From JBFHFS01 sp041583495 (GTDB lineage Bacteria > Bacteroidota > Bacteroidia > Bacteroidales > Marinilabiliaceae), in assembly GCA_041583495.1 (NCBI GenBank), contig JBFHFS010000019.1:1-64000 (forward strand): a stretch of DNA of 64,000 bases. Direction: 5' to 3'. The notes beneath the pieces were generated by a model. It saw only the letters and a program-made list of their open reading frames with translations, did no database searches and was not told the DNA's origin. This document shows, one piece after another, positions 46,206 to 54,926 of the stretch. Both the position numbers and the translations under genes were made by a program. Position 1 is the first letter of the stretch, and each line of letters begins with the position of its first letter.

Positions 46206-47435
46206 TTAAATGCCTCCACTATTTTTAATTTCAATAATCTCTTTCAAATCACGTCCGGTCACCTCGGCAATCACTGCAGAGTGAACAGCAATACCCAGCA
46301 GGCGATGATTCTCATCGACTACGGGCAACGGCAGGGTTTTATCGATAAAGAGAGGTAACATCTCGGCTGCGGGAGTTTCGGGGGCGACCATATTCACATC
46401 CGAAATGAGTGCCGCACGAAGGCTCCTTTCCCCTTTTTTTATCAGGTCCACCATCTCCTCATCCATCACAAAACCCAAAAAACAGTTGTTGCGATCCACC
46501 ACGGGCAACCGTGTCAAGCCACGGTCACGCATCCGTCGCAAGGCCAAAGCAGGCCCGTCTTTGTCGATATTGAGTCTTCCGGTTTTTTTAAACATGATGG
46601 AAGAGGCCGTTACGATGTTGCTGCGATCCACATTTTCAACAAACGCCTTCACGTAGTCATCGGCAGGATTCACCAGAATATCTTCAGGGGTTCCAATCTG
46701 AACGATATCTCCATCTTTCATGATGGCAATCCGGTCGCCCATCTTGAGGGCCTCATCCAGGTCGTGGGTAATGAATACGATGGTTTTCCTCAGCTTTTGC
46801 TGAAGTTCAATCAACTCATCCTGCATTTGCGAACGGATAAGGGGATCGAGCGCACTAAAAGCTTCATCCATCAGCAAAATTTCGGGATTTGTAGCCAGTG
46901 CACGAGCCAGGCCCACACGCTGCTGCATCCCTCCACTCAACTCCGAAGACATCATATGCTCGTATCCTTTAAGCCCGACCGTATCAAGCATCTCCATGGC
47001 TTTCTCCAAACGTTCCGACTCGGGTACCCCTTGCACCTCCAGTCCATAGGCCGCATTCGAGGCCACAGTTCGGTGAGGCAACAAGCCAAAGTTCTGGAAT
47101 ACCATGGCCATCTGCGTTTTACGAACCATCCGCAGTTCAGCATCATCCATTCTGGTAATATCTTTTCCGTTGATAAGTACCGAACCCGCCGTTGGGGTAT
47201 TCAACCGGTTAAAACAACGAATCAAAGAAGATTTTCCGCTACCCGAAAGCCCCATCACCACAAAGATTTCCCCCTCATCGATTGAAAAGTTGGCGTTTTT
47301 AACGGCCAGGGTACATTTGGTTTTTGAAAGAATCTTCGCTTTGGACTCTCCACGCTTTAACATCTCAAGCGCAAGGTCCTGACGTCTTTTCGACCCAAAT
47401 AATAAATACAGGTCTTTAACTTCTATTTTGCTCAT
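46206..47435 (-). CDS. opuAA: glycine betaine ABC transporter ATPase with CBS domains
   Basis: ProV/OpuAA-type ATPase. Walker A is GLSGSGKSS, signature ELSGGMQQRVGLARAL, Walker B ILLMDEAFSALDP. Two CBS domains occupy the C-terminal ~130 residues (from about residue 280), which in OpuA sense ionic strength. ATG at 47435 is chosen over a TTG two codons earlier. It starts 17 bp after the porin gene. Confidence 0.93.
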   Translation of the reverse strand: MSKIEVKDLYLLFGSKRRQDLALEMLKRGESKAKILSKTKCTLAVKNANFSIDEGEIFVVMGLSGSGKSSLIRCFNRLNTPTAGSVLINGKDITRMDDAELRMVRKTQMAMVFQNFGLLPHRTVASNAAYGLEVQGVPESERLEKAMEMLDTVGLKGYEHMMSSELSGGMQQRVGLARALATNPEILLMDEAFSALDPLIRSQMQDELIELQQKLRKTIVFITHDLDEALKMGDRIAIMKDGDIVQIGTPEDILVNPADDYVKAFVENVDRSNIVTASSIMFKKTGRLNIDKDGPALALRRMRDRGLTRLPVVDRNNCFLGFVMDEEMVDLIKKGERSLRAALISDVNMVAPETPAAEMLPLFIDKTLPLPVVDENHRLLGIAVHSAVIAEVTGRDLKEIIEIKNSGGI

Positions 47436-47452
47436 CAGCAATAAAATATTTA

Positions 47453-48592
47453 TTAAAAGTAGTAGCCAAAATTAATATTCAACCGATTTTCCCACTGGGC
47501 CCCGGCGTCTCCTTCGGCCAAACCATTCTCCCAGGAACCCAACCAGGCATTGTTTTTCCCAAAGGCCCAATCCACATAGGTATAGAGGCCACCGGCCGTC
47601 ACCAGAAAGCCAGGAATCAGATGGTGTGTGGTTTCAAAGCCGTTCACATCCTTAACAATGGCCGAGTAGTCCACATAAGGCTGAATATTTGAGATGGGAC
47701 CAAAGTCCACATCAATAGAATAAGCCAGTCCGGCCACATACATATTAGCCTTGGCGGCCACATTGTAGCCAGAGCCATAAGCCCCCATCCTGACCTTATC
47801 CAATAAAACACCGTTGTCGTTGCGGGCCCCATAATTGTAGCGAATAATTTCGCCTTTAAAATTAAAATGTCCAAAATCCCCCACCACATGCGCGGCATAG
47901 GCATTGGAGGGCTCTGATTTTTCGAGAACACTATTGTAGTTTTGACCAAACTGCCCGGACACTCCTATTTCCAGGTTTTCGTTCACGGCGTAAGCTGCAC
48001 GCAGATTAAACTGTCTTACTTCTTTAAGAGTGGCCCCCGGAGTGGTGCCATCGGCCTCATAAGAGATGATATCATAGGCATAACGGGAGGCATAATTTGG
48101 CGTTCCCTGGGGCTCCGGTTGATGAAAGTAAGCAACATTAATGGTCAAATCTTTAATCCCGGTATAATCGAATTTGAGCCCCATATCATAATCGTCCTCT
48201 AACCCCACGTAATAGGGAATTTGGAACCACCAACTGTGAGAGGCAAACTTGGTAATTCCAAAAGGCACCTGACTCACGCCCAGCTTCATATATAGGTTCT
48301 CATTAAGAGCATACCCAAAATAACCATGATGCAGAAAATGGGTGTTAAAGGAAGGATAAAACCGGTATTCGAAGCTCAAATCAATGCCGGAAGTCCGCGC
48401 ATCAATATTCAAACGCCAGGTATCCCAGGTGAATTCGGGCTGGGTTTTATCCTGATCCCAGCTTTTATTATAAATACTGTAACGAACAGCACCCCCAAAC
48501 TTAACGTAATCTGTGCTGTCCGATTGAGCACTCAGTGTAGAATTTGTTAAGCATCCTGAAATAAATAATAACGCAAATAATAACCTGTTCAT
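47453..48592 (-). CDS. outer-membrane beta-barrel porin-like protein
   Basis: A 379-aa protein with a signal peptide (cleavage probably after STLSAQ), repeated alternating beta-strand segments rich in aromatic residues, and a terminal aromatic strand ending FGYYF, as in outer-membrane barrels. It resembles general phosphate/carbohydrate-selective-type porins loosely; no specific family is certain. Position as first gene ahead of the betaine ABC importer suggests it admits quaternary amines or osmoprotectants. A possible lipobox (ISGC) inside the signal is probably coincidental. Confidence 0.75.
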   Translation of the reverse strand: MNRLLFALLFISGCLTNSTLSAQSDSTDYVKFGGAVRYSIYNKSWDQDKTQPEFTWDTWRLNIDARTSGIDLSFEYRFYPSFNTHFLHHGYFGYALNENLYMKLGVSQVPFGITKFASHSWWFQIPYYVGLEDDYDMGLKFDYTGIKDLTINVAYFHQPEPQGTPNYASRYAYDIISYEADGTTPGATLKEVRQFNLRAAYAVNENLEIGVSGQFGQNYNSVLEKSEPSNAYAAHVVGDFGHFNFKGEIIRYNYGARNDNGVLLDKVRMGAYGSGYNVAAKANMYVAGLAYSIDVDFGPISNIQPYVDYSAIVKDVNGFETTHHLIPGFLVTAGGLYTYVDWAFGKNNAWLGSWENGLAEGDAGAQWENRLNINFGYYF

Positions 48593-48791
48593 AATAGATG
48601 GTAAAATTTTATGAAGCTCTCCTGATTTTTATTAACAAGAGGAGCTCTAATAATTTAGTTTAGGTTTCACACAAACAATCAGCCCCGGCCATATCGCCTC
48701 AGCTCATTACCCAAACGCCTAAAAAAGGGGATTTAATCCTGATTTTTTATTTCCTTGAAGTCAATAAGAGTATTTTGGTGTCTCGGGTATT

Positions 48792-48921
48792 CAAAAATCA
48801 AAAACCCCGGCACCGGGTTTTGAGTATCGGAAACAACCTAAATTCAACCCCCTCCTATTGAACCGAATTGTATGGAAGAAACAACCCAGATGGCTGTTAA
48901 GTCGCTAATTATCAGTGCGAA
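48792..48921 (-). ncRNA. candidate leader RNA or small RNA upstream of the porin-opu operon
   Basis: From the promoter at 48959-48928, transcription would start near 48921 and meet a Rho-independent terminator at about 48821-48792 (AAAACCCGG/CCGGGGTTTT stem, 2-nt loop, then a T-rich tract). The ~130-nt product starts with a possible AGTCG/CGACT hairpin and holds no supported ORF. It could be an attenuated leader of the porin gene, whose ATG lies 200 nt further on, or an independent small RNA. It matches no RNA family that I recognise. Confidence 0.45.
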
Positions 48922-48927
48922 CGACTG

Positions 48928-48959
48928 CAAAACTACACAAAAATAACGAGCCCGCCAAA
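48928..48959 (-). promoter_or_regulatory. promoter of the leader RNA / porin-opu operon
   Basis: Minus-strand TTTG (48959-48956), 20-nt spacer, TAGTTTTG (48935-48928) followed by CAGTCG. This is one of the best consensus matches in the window. It lies about 330 bp upstream of the porin ATG, with a terminator in between. Confidence 0.6.
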
Positions 48960-49290
48960 TTTGTCCCTTCCGAACTGCTTGAAAGGCCCCTTCTAAACTC
49001 TTTAAAGGTCTGGCTGAACCCAGTTTACACGAGACCAAAAAACATTTTAAGATAAAACCTTCACCCTTTCTAAATTCTGTTGCATTCCGAAGGTCTTATC
49101 AGGAACAACCACTGACATCCCTAAATGTTGACCTGCTCTATTTATTATTACACCCCGCTTTTCAAAAAGTGGCCATACTTTCCGCAACCAAACACAATGA
49201 ATCCTTCTTATCCGGGATTTTCAAACAACCATTTCCACCAACGTTCTTTTGTGTTATAAGGGGTTTTAACGAAAAACAGGTAAAACCACC
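48960..49290. other. intergenic region between divergent promoters
   Basis: About 330 bp between the leftward leader promoter and the rightward promoter of the GT-C-like gene. A second -7-like element on the minus strand (TATTTTTG, 48945-48938) overlaps the leader promoter. No supported gene is seen here. Confidence 0.5.
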
Positions 49291-49320
49291 TTGACGATTC
49301 CGATTAAGTTTCTATTTTTG
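49291..49320 (+). promoter_or_regulatory. promoter of the GT-C/methyltransferase-GT2/coaD operon
   Basis: TTG (49291-49293), 19-nt spacer, TATTTTTG (49313-49320), about 45 nt before the ATG at 49371. It is a good Bacteroidota consensus match. Confidence 0.6.
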
Positions 49321-49370
49321 TTTTTAAGTGGCAATACTGAACAACTCAAGACCAACAAGCCGCAAAAAAC

Positions 49371-51053
49371 ATGGGAGGCAAAAAAAAAGTAAATACGAAA
49401 TATAAAGCGGCTAAAGCTTTTTCCTCTTCCAAAAAATCCGGTTCGGCAGGGCGGCTGAATGCCTGGGGTTGGTGTTGGGTTGCCGTGAGCCTATACCTCC
49501 TTTTTAGCTTTTTCACCTTTTCGTTACGGGTCAGTGAGGGAGGCGACGACAGCACTTACATCATCAGGGCGCTGATGTTGCTTAAAGAGGGCCAGTTCCC
49601 CTCCTACCAGGGCCCCTTATACCCGGCGGTTCTCTCCCTTTTTCTGCTGCCTTTTGGATTTTCGCTGGGTCTGTTAAAAATAAGTTCCTGGATTTTCTTA
49701 ACGGCCGCCCTGGTGTTATTCTTTAAAGCCTTTCACAACAAGGTTTCCAACCTTGCACTAAGGGGCACCATATTAATGTTGGTGGTTAACCATCACTTCC
49801 TGTATTTTGCCAGCCAAACCTATTCCGAGGCTTTTTTCATGATGCTACAGGGTCTTTTCGTGCTTATGGTTTTGGACCTCATCAAAAACAGACCCCATTC
49901 ATTTGGATGGACCAACAACGTAAAACTGGCTTTTCTTATTTTTTTATTAGCGCTGACCCGAACCATCGGTATCGCAGCTCTTCCTGCCCTTCTGACATAC
50001 TTTCTCTTTCGAAGGCAATACAAAGATGGACTGATTGTTACGCTGGTTCTCTCAGCCTTCATTCTTGTTTTCTTAACCCTCAAATTTTACATCTGGGAGC
50101 TTTCCCCCCTGGCTGGAGGACAGGTCCAATCGCTTTTGTATCGAAATCCCTACCATTCCTCTTTAGGGAATGAGACCTTTGGGGGCTTTCTCATGAGGTT
50201 TGTAGGAAATGCCAACAGCTATCTCTCCAAACACTTCATCATCATGGTAGGGCTAAAGCCAGCCCTTTCACTCACCCAACAACCCTGGGTTACCTTTCTT
50301 CTATTTATGTTTTTTTTTACCGGCCTCACCCGGTTTATGAGAAAAAACCTATCCCTTCTTTTTATTGGTTTTTACCTGCTGTTTTTGCTGGGAGCGACCT
50401 TTTTTTCCTTGCAAACCCTATGGGATCAAAGCAGGCTCATCATGCCCTATTTTCCTTTTATGGTGTTGTTTCTTTCCGAGACCTTCGTCTCCTACACCAC
50501 CCTTTCGGGATATAAAATTATCAGGAAACTCCCCCTGTTGATTCTTGCCCTCTGCTTCTCTCTTTCCCTGGCACAGACCCTGCGGCAAACCGACTTCTCT
50601 GCCATCGGCAAACAACTGAGCGGCAACCGCTACTATGGTTACACGCCCGACTGGGAAAACTACCTGAAGATGGCCGAATACATCTCCAGGGAGCTTCCCA
50701 GGGAGAGTTATGTGGCGTGCCGTAAACCCAACATGGCCCGCATCTATGGACGGGGAAAACCCTTTCACGGAATTTACACCCTGCCCACCCAGGATCCAGA
50801 CAGCCTGCTAGGCCTGCTAAAAGATGCAGGTGTCACCCACATCCTGGCGGCCCATTTGCGCAAAAACCCACGTTATAACTCGGGCCAGATCATCAACACC
50901 GTTCATCGGTATATCAACATTATTGCCCAAAAATATCCCAATGTATTTATTCTACGAATGGCAATGGGATCTACCGAATCCGCCGGGCTTTTTGAGATTG
51001 ATTATGAGGCTCTAAACTCAGCCTCCCAAAAAGAAAATCCTCCCCATGAATAA
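49371..51053 (+). CDS. polytopic GT-C-like glycosyltransferase
   Basis: Integral membrane protein of 560 aa with a Lys/Ser-rich cytoplasmic N-terminus, about ten or more hydrophobic helices and a soluble C-terminal part from about residue 420. The first loop has an acidic motif (GGDDSTYIIRALM), then QGPLYPAVLS, the pattern of lipid-phosphate-sugar-dependent GT-C enzymes (PMT/ArnT-like). It overlaps the next gene, a methyltransferase fused to a dolichol-phosphate-mannose-synthase-like GT2, by 8 bp. The GT2 may make the lipid-linked sugar that this protein uses. Acceptor unknown. Confidence 0.65.
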   Translation: MGGKKKVNTKYKAAKAFSSSKKSGSAGRLNAWGWCWVAVSLYLLFSFFTFSLRVSEGGDDSTYIIRALMLLKEGQFPSYQGPLYPAVLSLFLLPFGFSLGLLKISSWIFLTAALVLFFKAFHNKVSNLALRGTILMLVVNHHFLYFASQTYSEAFFMMLQGLFVLMVLDLIKNRPHSFGWTNNVKLAFLIFLLALTRTIGIAALPALLTYFLFRRQYKDGLIVTLVLSAFILVFLTLKFYIWELSPLAGGQVQSLLYRNPYHSSLGNETFGGFLMRFVGNANSYLSKHFIIMVGLKPALSLTQQPWVTFLLFMFFFTGLTRFMRKNLSLLFIGFYLLFLLGATFFSLQTLWDQSRLIMPYFPFMVLFLSETFVSYTTLSGYKIIRKLPLLILALCFSLSLAQTLRQTDFSAIGKQLSGNRYYGYTPDWENYLKMAEYISRELPRESYVACRKPNMARIYGRGKPFHGIYTLPTQDPDSLLGLLKDAGVTHILAAHLRKNPRYNSGQIINTVHRYINIIAQKYPNVFILRMAMGSTESAGLFEIDYEALNSASQKENPPHE

Positions 51054-52455
51054 CCTTGTTGAACATTATAACCAAATAGCCCCCAGCTGGATAGCCTATC
51101 GGAAGAAAAGAACCTATTACTGGAACAGCATCACCCGCCTCTGCAACTATTTTATCCCTACCGACCACAAAGTGCTGGAGATCGGCTGTGCCACCGGAGA
51201 GCTTCTGGCGGGCTTGACGGCCAGGGACAAGACCGGAATTGATTTCTCCTCCGGGATGATCGCTCTGGCCCGCGAGCAATTCCCCGACATCCGTTTTGAA
51301 GAGATGTCTGCCGAGGAGCTTTCGTTGAACACCACTTACGACACCATTATCCTTTCCAACCTGATGGGGGTGCTCCCCGACATTGAGAAAGTACTCAACC
51401 AGATTCATCCCCTAACCCATCCCCAAAGCCACCTCATCATCACCTACTACAACCGGCTATGGGAACCTCTGATACGCCTGGCCGAATGGATGCGAATAAA
51501 GCGACGGACCCCCATTCAAAATTGGCTTTCCAGTCATGATCTAAAAAATCTCCTTTACCTCGCGGATTTTGAAACCTATCGGGTTACCCGAAGCCTGCTA
51601 ATTCCCTATAACCTTCCAATCCTATCCTGGTTTTTAAACCACATTGTTTCCCGATTGCCCATCCTTAATCAACTCAGTTTGAATCGTTACATTTTTGCCC
51701 GTCCAATCCCTGCGGCAACCGACTTCGCCAGGAAATATTCGGTTACGGTGGTTATTCCGGCGCGCAATGAGGCAGGAAATATAGAAGAGGCTATTTTGCG
51801 AATGCCCATGATGGGGAAACACACCGAAATAATCTTTGTGGAGGGCAACTCCTCCGACTACACCTGGGAAAAGATTCAGGAGATGTGCAGGAAATATGCC
51901 GCGACACATGACATCAAGGCCATTCAACAAGAGGGTAAGGGTAAGGGCGATGCGGTTCGTGCAGGATTTAAGATCGCTCAGGGAGATATCCTGATGATTC
52001 TGGATGCCGACCTCACGGTCCCCCCCGAAGACCTTCCCTATTTCTACAATGCACTGGCGCAGGGCAAAGGTGAATTCATCAACGGAGTGAGATTGGTCTA
52101 TGCCAGAGAAAAAAATGCCATGCGCCCACTCAATACACTGGGAAACTATTTCTTCGGCATCCTTTTCACCTGGTTGCTCGAACAGCCCGTTAAAGACACC
52201 CTTTGTGGAACCAAAGTACTGTTCAGGTCAGACTATGAACGATTGGTAAGTAACCGACCCTTCTTTGGCGAATTTGATCCTTTTGGGGATTTTGATCTCC
52301 TTTTTGGGGCCTACAAGCTCAATCTTAAGATCGTGGATCTGCCCATCCGCTACAGGGAACGAAAATACGGGGCGACAAATATCAGACGATTTTCTCATGG
52401 CCTGATATTGCTCAAGATGGCGGCTTTTGCTGCGGCCAAAATAAAATTTTGGTAA
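51046..52455 (+). CDS. SAM methyltransferase fused to a DPM1-like GT2 glycosyltransferase
   Basis: Two-domain protein. Residues 1-~210 are a class I methyltransferase (motif I VLEIGCATGELL, then GIDFSSGMIALARE and an IILSNLMG strand). Residues ~232-469 are a GT2 of the polyprenyl-phosphate-sugar synthase kind (VVIPARNEAGNIEEAI, ILDADLTVPPEDL with the DxD, and KDTLCGTKVLFR). No membrane helices follow the GT2. The fusion suggests that methylation and polyprenyl-sugar synthesis act on the same intermediate. It is coupled to the GT-C-like gene upstream. Confidence 0.82.
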   Translation: MNNLVEHYNQIAPSWIAYRKKRTYYWNSITRLCNYFIPTDHKVLEIGCATGELLAGLTARDKTGIDFSSGMIALAREQFPDIRFEEMSAEELSLNTTYDTIILSNLMGVLPDIEKVLNQIHPLTHPQSHLIITYYNRLWEPLIRLAEWMRIKRRTPIQNWLSSHDLKNLLYLADFETYRVTRSLLIPYNLPILSWFLNHIVSRLPILNQLSLNRYIFARPIPAATDFARKYSVTVVIPARNEAGNIEEAILRMPMMGKHTEIIFVEGNSSDYTWEKIQEMCRKYAATHDIKAIQQEGKGKGDAVRAGFKIAQGDILMILDADLTVPPEDLPYFYNALAQGKGEFINGVRLVYAREKNAMRPLNTLGNYFFGILFTWLLEQPVKDTLCGTKVLFRSDYERLVSNRPFFGEFDPFGDFDLLFGAYKLNLKIVDLPIRYRERKYGATNIRRFSHGLILLKMAAFAAAKIKFW

Positions 52456-52593
52456 AGTTGAAGAAAATGCCTTTTCTTAGGCCATATTTTTACGGGCACA
52501 CCTCTTTTGAGGCCTATTTTTAATGATTCCGGCCACCTGAGTTGTTGGTCTGACATATTTTTAAGATTTTTACCCAATCAAAAACCTGCCGGA

Positions 52594-53076
52594 ATGGAAA
52601 AAACCGCACTCTTCCCGGGGTCATTCGATCCCTTTACCATAGGACATGAGAACATTGTAGGCAGAGGCCTTCATCTGTTCGATAAAATCATCATTGCTAT
52701 TGGCTACAACACCAGTAAAAAAGATTTCTTCTCCATGGACAAAAGAGTCGAATGGATTCAATCGGTCTTTAAAGATGAACCCCGTATCGAAGTGAAGGTA
52801 TACGAGGGCCTAACGGTAGATTTTGCCAAAGAATGCTCGGCCATGTTCATTCTCCGGGGGATCCGCACGGCGGCCGACTTTGAATATGAACGGGCCATCG
52901 CCCAGGTTAACAAGATGATGACCGGCATTGACACCGTTCTTCTTTTAACCACCCCCCAACACACTGCCGTGAACTCCTCGATTGTTCGCGACATCCTGAG
53001 GCACGGGGGCGATGCGTCCCCTTTTATTCCCGAAAAAATAAGAGCAGAAGTGGCCCATGCCAGAAGGAACCTTTGA
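52594..53076 (+). CDS. coaD: phosphopantetheine adenylyltransferase
   Basis: Penultimate step of coenzyme A synthesis. Motifs are FPGSFDPFTIGHENIV (nucleotidyltransferase GH), LRGIRTAADFEYE and VNSSIVRD. The start at 52594 gives 160 aa, the family length; the upstream extension of 29 residues has no similarity. It lies 138 bp after the GT2 fusion gene and just before a TlpA-like gene. Confidence 0.95.
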   Translation: MEKTALFPGSFDPFTIGHENIVGRGLHLFDKIIIAIGYNTSKKDFFSMDKRVEWIQSVFKDEPRIEVKVYEGLTVDFAKECSAMFILRGIRTAADFEYERAIAQVNKMMTGIDTVLLLTTPQHTAVNSSIVRDILRHGGDASPFIPEKIRAEVAHARRNL

Positions 53077-53124
53077 CCAATGACCATCTCATTTTTCCTA
53101 AAACAAGATTCACCTCGGGGGGCC

Positions 53125-54591
53125 ATGAAAAAATGGATCCTTCCATTTTTATTGTGGTTCTTTTGCCTCCTTTCTGCCCTCAACAGTGCCGCTCAAACCC
53201 AGATTAAGCTATATGGCAATGCCCCGGAATACAGGGGGCATTTGCTTGTTTTTTACCAGTATCAAAACTTCATTAATCAACAAAAAGAAGAACTCTTATC
53301 GGTACAGGTAGAGCAAAACGGTGGGTTCGAAGTAACCAGTGAGCTTTCGCACCCCACTTATGCCTTCACCTACCTGGGCCGTTACCGGGCTTACATTTTT
53401 CTGGAACCCGGCCGGCAATACCAACTGGTATTACCCCCTTATGTTCCGTTGTCTGATGCTCAAAAACTCAATCCCTATTTTGAGCCCGAATGGATTGAGC
53501 TGGGAATTGCCAATGGCCGCCCGGGAGAACTCAACCACCTGATCCGGGACTTTGATGAGGCATTCAATGCCCTTTTTAACGCCAATGCATTTGAGTTGTA
53601 CTCAAGCCAGAACGCCCAAAAAGCAGCCTCCATCATCGACTCACTGGAAGCCAGATTCCCGGAATCCAACGGTTGCTTCAATCAACATAAGAGCTACCAT
53701 TACGCGAGGCTAAAGCGGCTCGCCGCACGACAAACAGAACGACAAATTATTTATCAATACTATTCACGGAAGCCGGTTCTCTTTTATCTTCCGGCCTATT
53801 GGCAAACCTTTAGTGAGCTGTTCGCAGGAGCCTGGGAAAAGATTCTCTCCTCTGCCCCGGAAACAAAAAGAAACCCAATGGTTACCGACTCCACATCTTT
53901 CGATGGCTTATCACAGATTCTGGCCTCCGACACTCTGTTCACCAGGCCAGACCTGAGGGAATCAGTTTTGGTATGGGCCCTGCATGAGGGCTTTTATAAA
54001 AAAACAGTCGCCGAACACAGATGCCTTACATGGATGCAACAGGCTTCCCGCCAGGCTTCCACAGAAGAAGTCAGATCAATTGCCGCCTCCCTGTATCAAA
54101 AAATGAATCAGTTACGACCCGGCACACCAGCCCCGGTCTTCGAACTCTACAACCTTAAAGGAAAGTCCAAAAACCTCGGCAATTTCGACGGAAAGTTCAT
54201 CTATCTTAATTTTATGCACACCCAAAATCATGCCTGTCGGAAAGCACTGGAAAACCTCGCCCCCATAGCCGAGGAATTTAAAAGAGACCTGGAGGTGGTA
54301 ACCATTTTCCTCGACGAGGAATCCCGGAACGCGGAAGACTACCTCAACAACCACCTCCAACCGAAATGGGAGACGCTATTTATCAACAACCAAAGCGACG
54401 TCCTGGAAAACTATGACATACAGGCTGTTCCGGCTTATTTCCTTATCGATCCCAATGGAACGCTGCTCCTTTCCCCAGCCCCCTCGCCCCACGAAGATTT
54501 CCGAAAAGTATTTGCCCAACAGCAGCTTAATTTCAGGCAAAAACAGCAAAGGGAACGCCCAGGAAAAGAGCGATCGGTACTGGAGCTGTAA
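53125..54591 (+). CDS. secreted TlpA-like thioredoxin-fold protein lacking CxxC
   Basis: Signal peptide (MKKWILPFLLWFFCLLSALNSAAQ) then a ~300-residue N-terminal region resembling the DUF4369-type arrangement of Bacteroidota thiol proteins. A thioredoxin/AhpC-TSA-like domain starts at about residue 329 (RPGTPAPVFELYNLKGK). The active site is altered: the usual WCxxC place reads QNHAC, leaving only Cys371. The cis-Pro region is preserved (IQAVPAYFLID). It is probably periplasmic, and a disulfide-exchange role is doubtful without the first Cys. It follows coaD by 48 bp. Confidence 0.78.
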   Translation: MKKWILPFLLWFFCLLSALNSAAQTQIKLYGNAPEYRGHLLVFYQYQNFINQQKEELLSVQVEQNGGFEVTSELSHPTYAFTYLGRYRAYIFLEPGRQYQLVLPPYVPLSDAQKLNPYFEPEWIELGIANGRPGELNHLIRDFDEAFNALFNANAFELYSSQNAQKAASIIDSLEARFPESNGCFNQHKSYHYARLKRLAARQTERQIIYQYYSRKPVLFYLPAYWQTFSELFAGAWEKILSSAPETKRNPMVTDSTSFDGLSQILASDTLFTRPDLRESVLVWALHEGFYKKTVAEHRCLTWMQQASRQASTEEVRSIAASLYQKMNQLRPGTPAPVFELYNLKGKSKNLGNFDGKFIYLNFMHTQNHACRKALENLAPIAEEFKRDLEVVTIFLDEESRNAEDYLNNHLQPKWETLFINNQSDVLENYDIQAVPAYFLIDPNGTLLLSPAPSPHEDFRKVFAQQQLNFRQKQQRERPGKERSVLEL

Positions 54592-54926
54592 TTCATCTGA
54601 AACAGGCATCTGATATTTGGATTCGGCAACCTGCAGAAAGAAGAACCTGGCCCCTGCAAACCTGCCAATTCACCAACCCGGAACAAAGGAACAGGCATTT
54701 TTTTGTTCTTAAACTAAACTAAACACCCCCTAATTGGGGGCACTTATTTTGTTTTTTTGACCAATTAGTTGGATTTATTTATCAATCACTCAATTTCAAG
54801 GCTATTTAACAGCTAAATAAATCACTTTTTTATTAGGTTTGTAAAGGTATTGCATACAAGAAATGTATCTCACGGAGAGCGTAAGTAAAATTTGCCCAAT
54901 CTGTGGAATTATTCACGGCATTGTTT
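54592..54926. other. intergenic region before the T9SS cargo cluster
   Basis: About 335 bp with no supported gene. It holds the terminator at 54726-54758, an alternative pairing partner at 54761-54768, and a possible -7 element TAGGTTTG at 54834-54841 without a good -33. The promoter of the five-gene cluster should lie here. Confidence 0.5.
54726..54758 (+). terminator. terminator of the GT-C/coaD/TlpA-like operon
   Basis: CCCCC/GGGGG stem with a 5-nt loop followed after 10 nt by a T-run (54751-54758). Part of the stem (CTAATTGG, 54730-54737) can instead pair perfectly with CCAATTAG (54761-54768), so two exclusive folds exist. Confidence 0.6.

Noticed and set aside
48844..49038. 64-aa leftward frame
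   Set aside because: Overlaps the strong promoter and leader of the porin operon; no domain.
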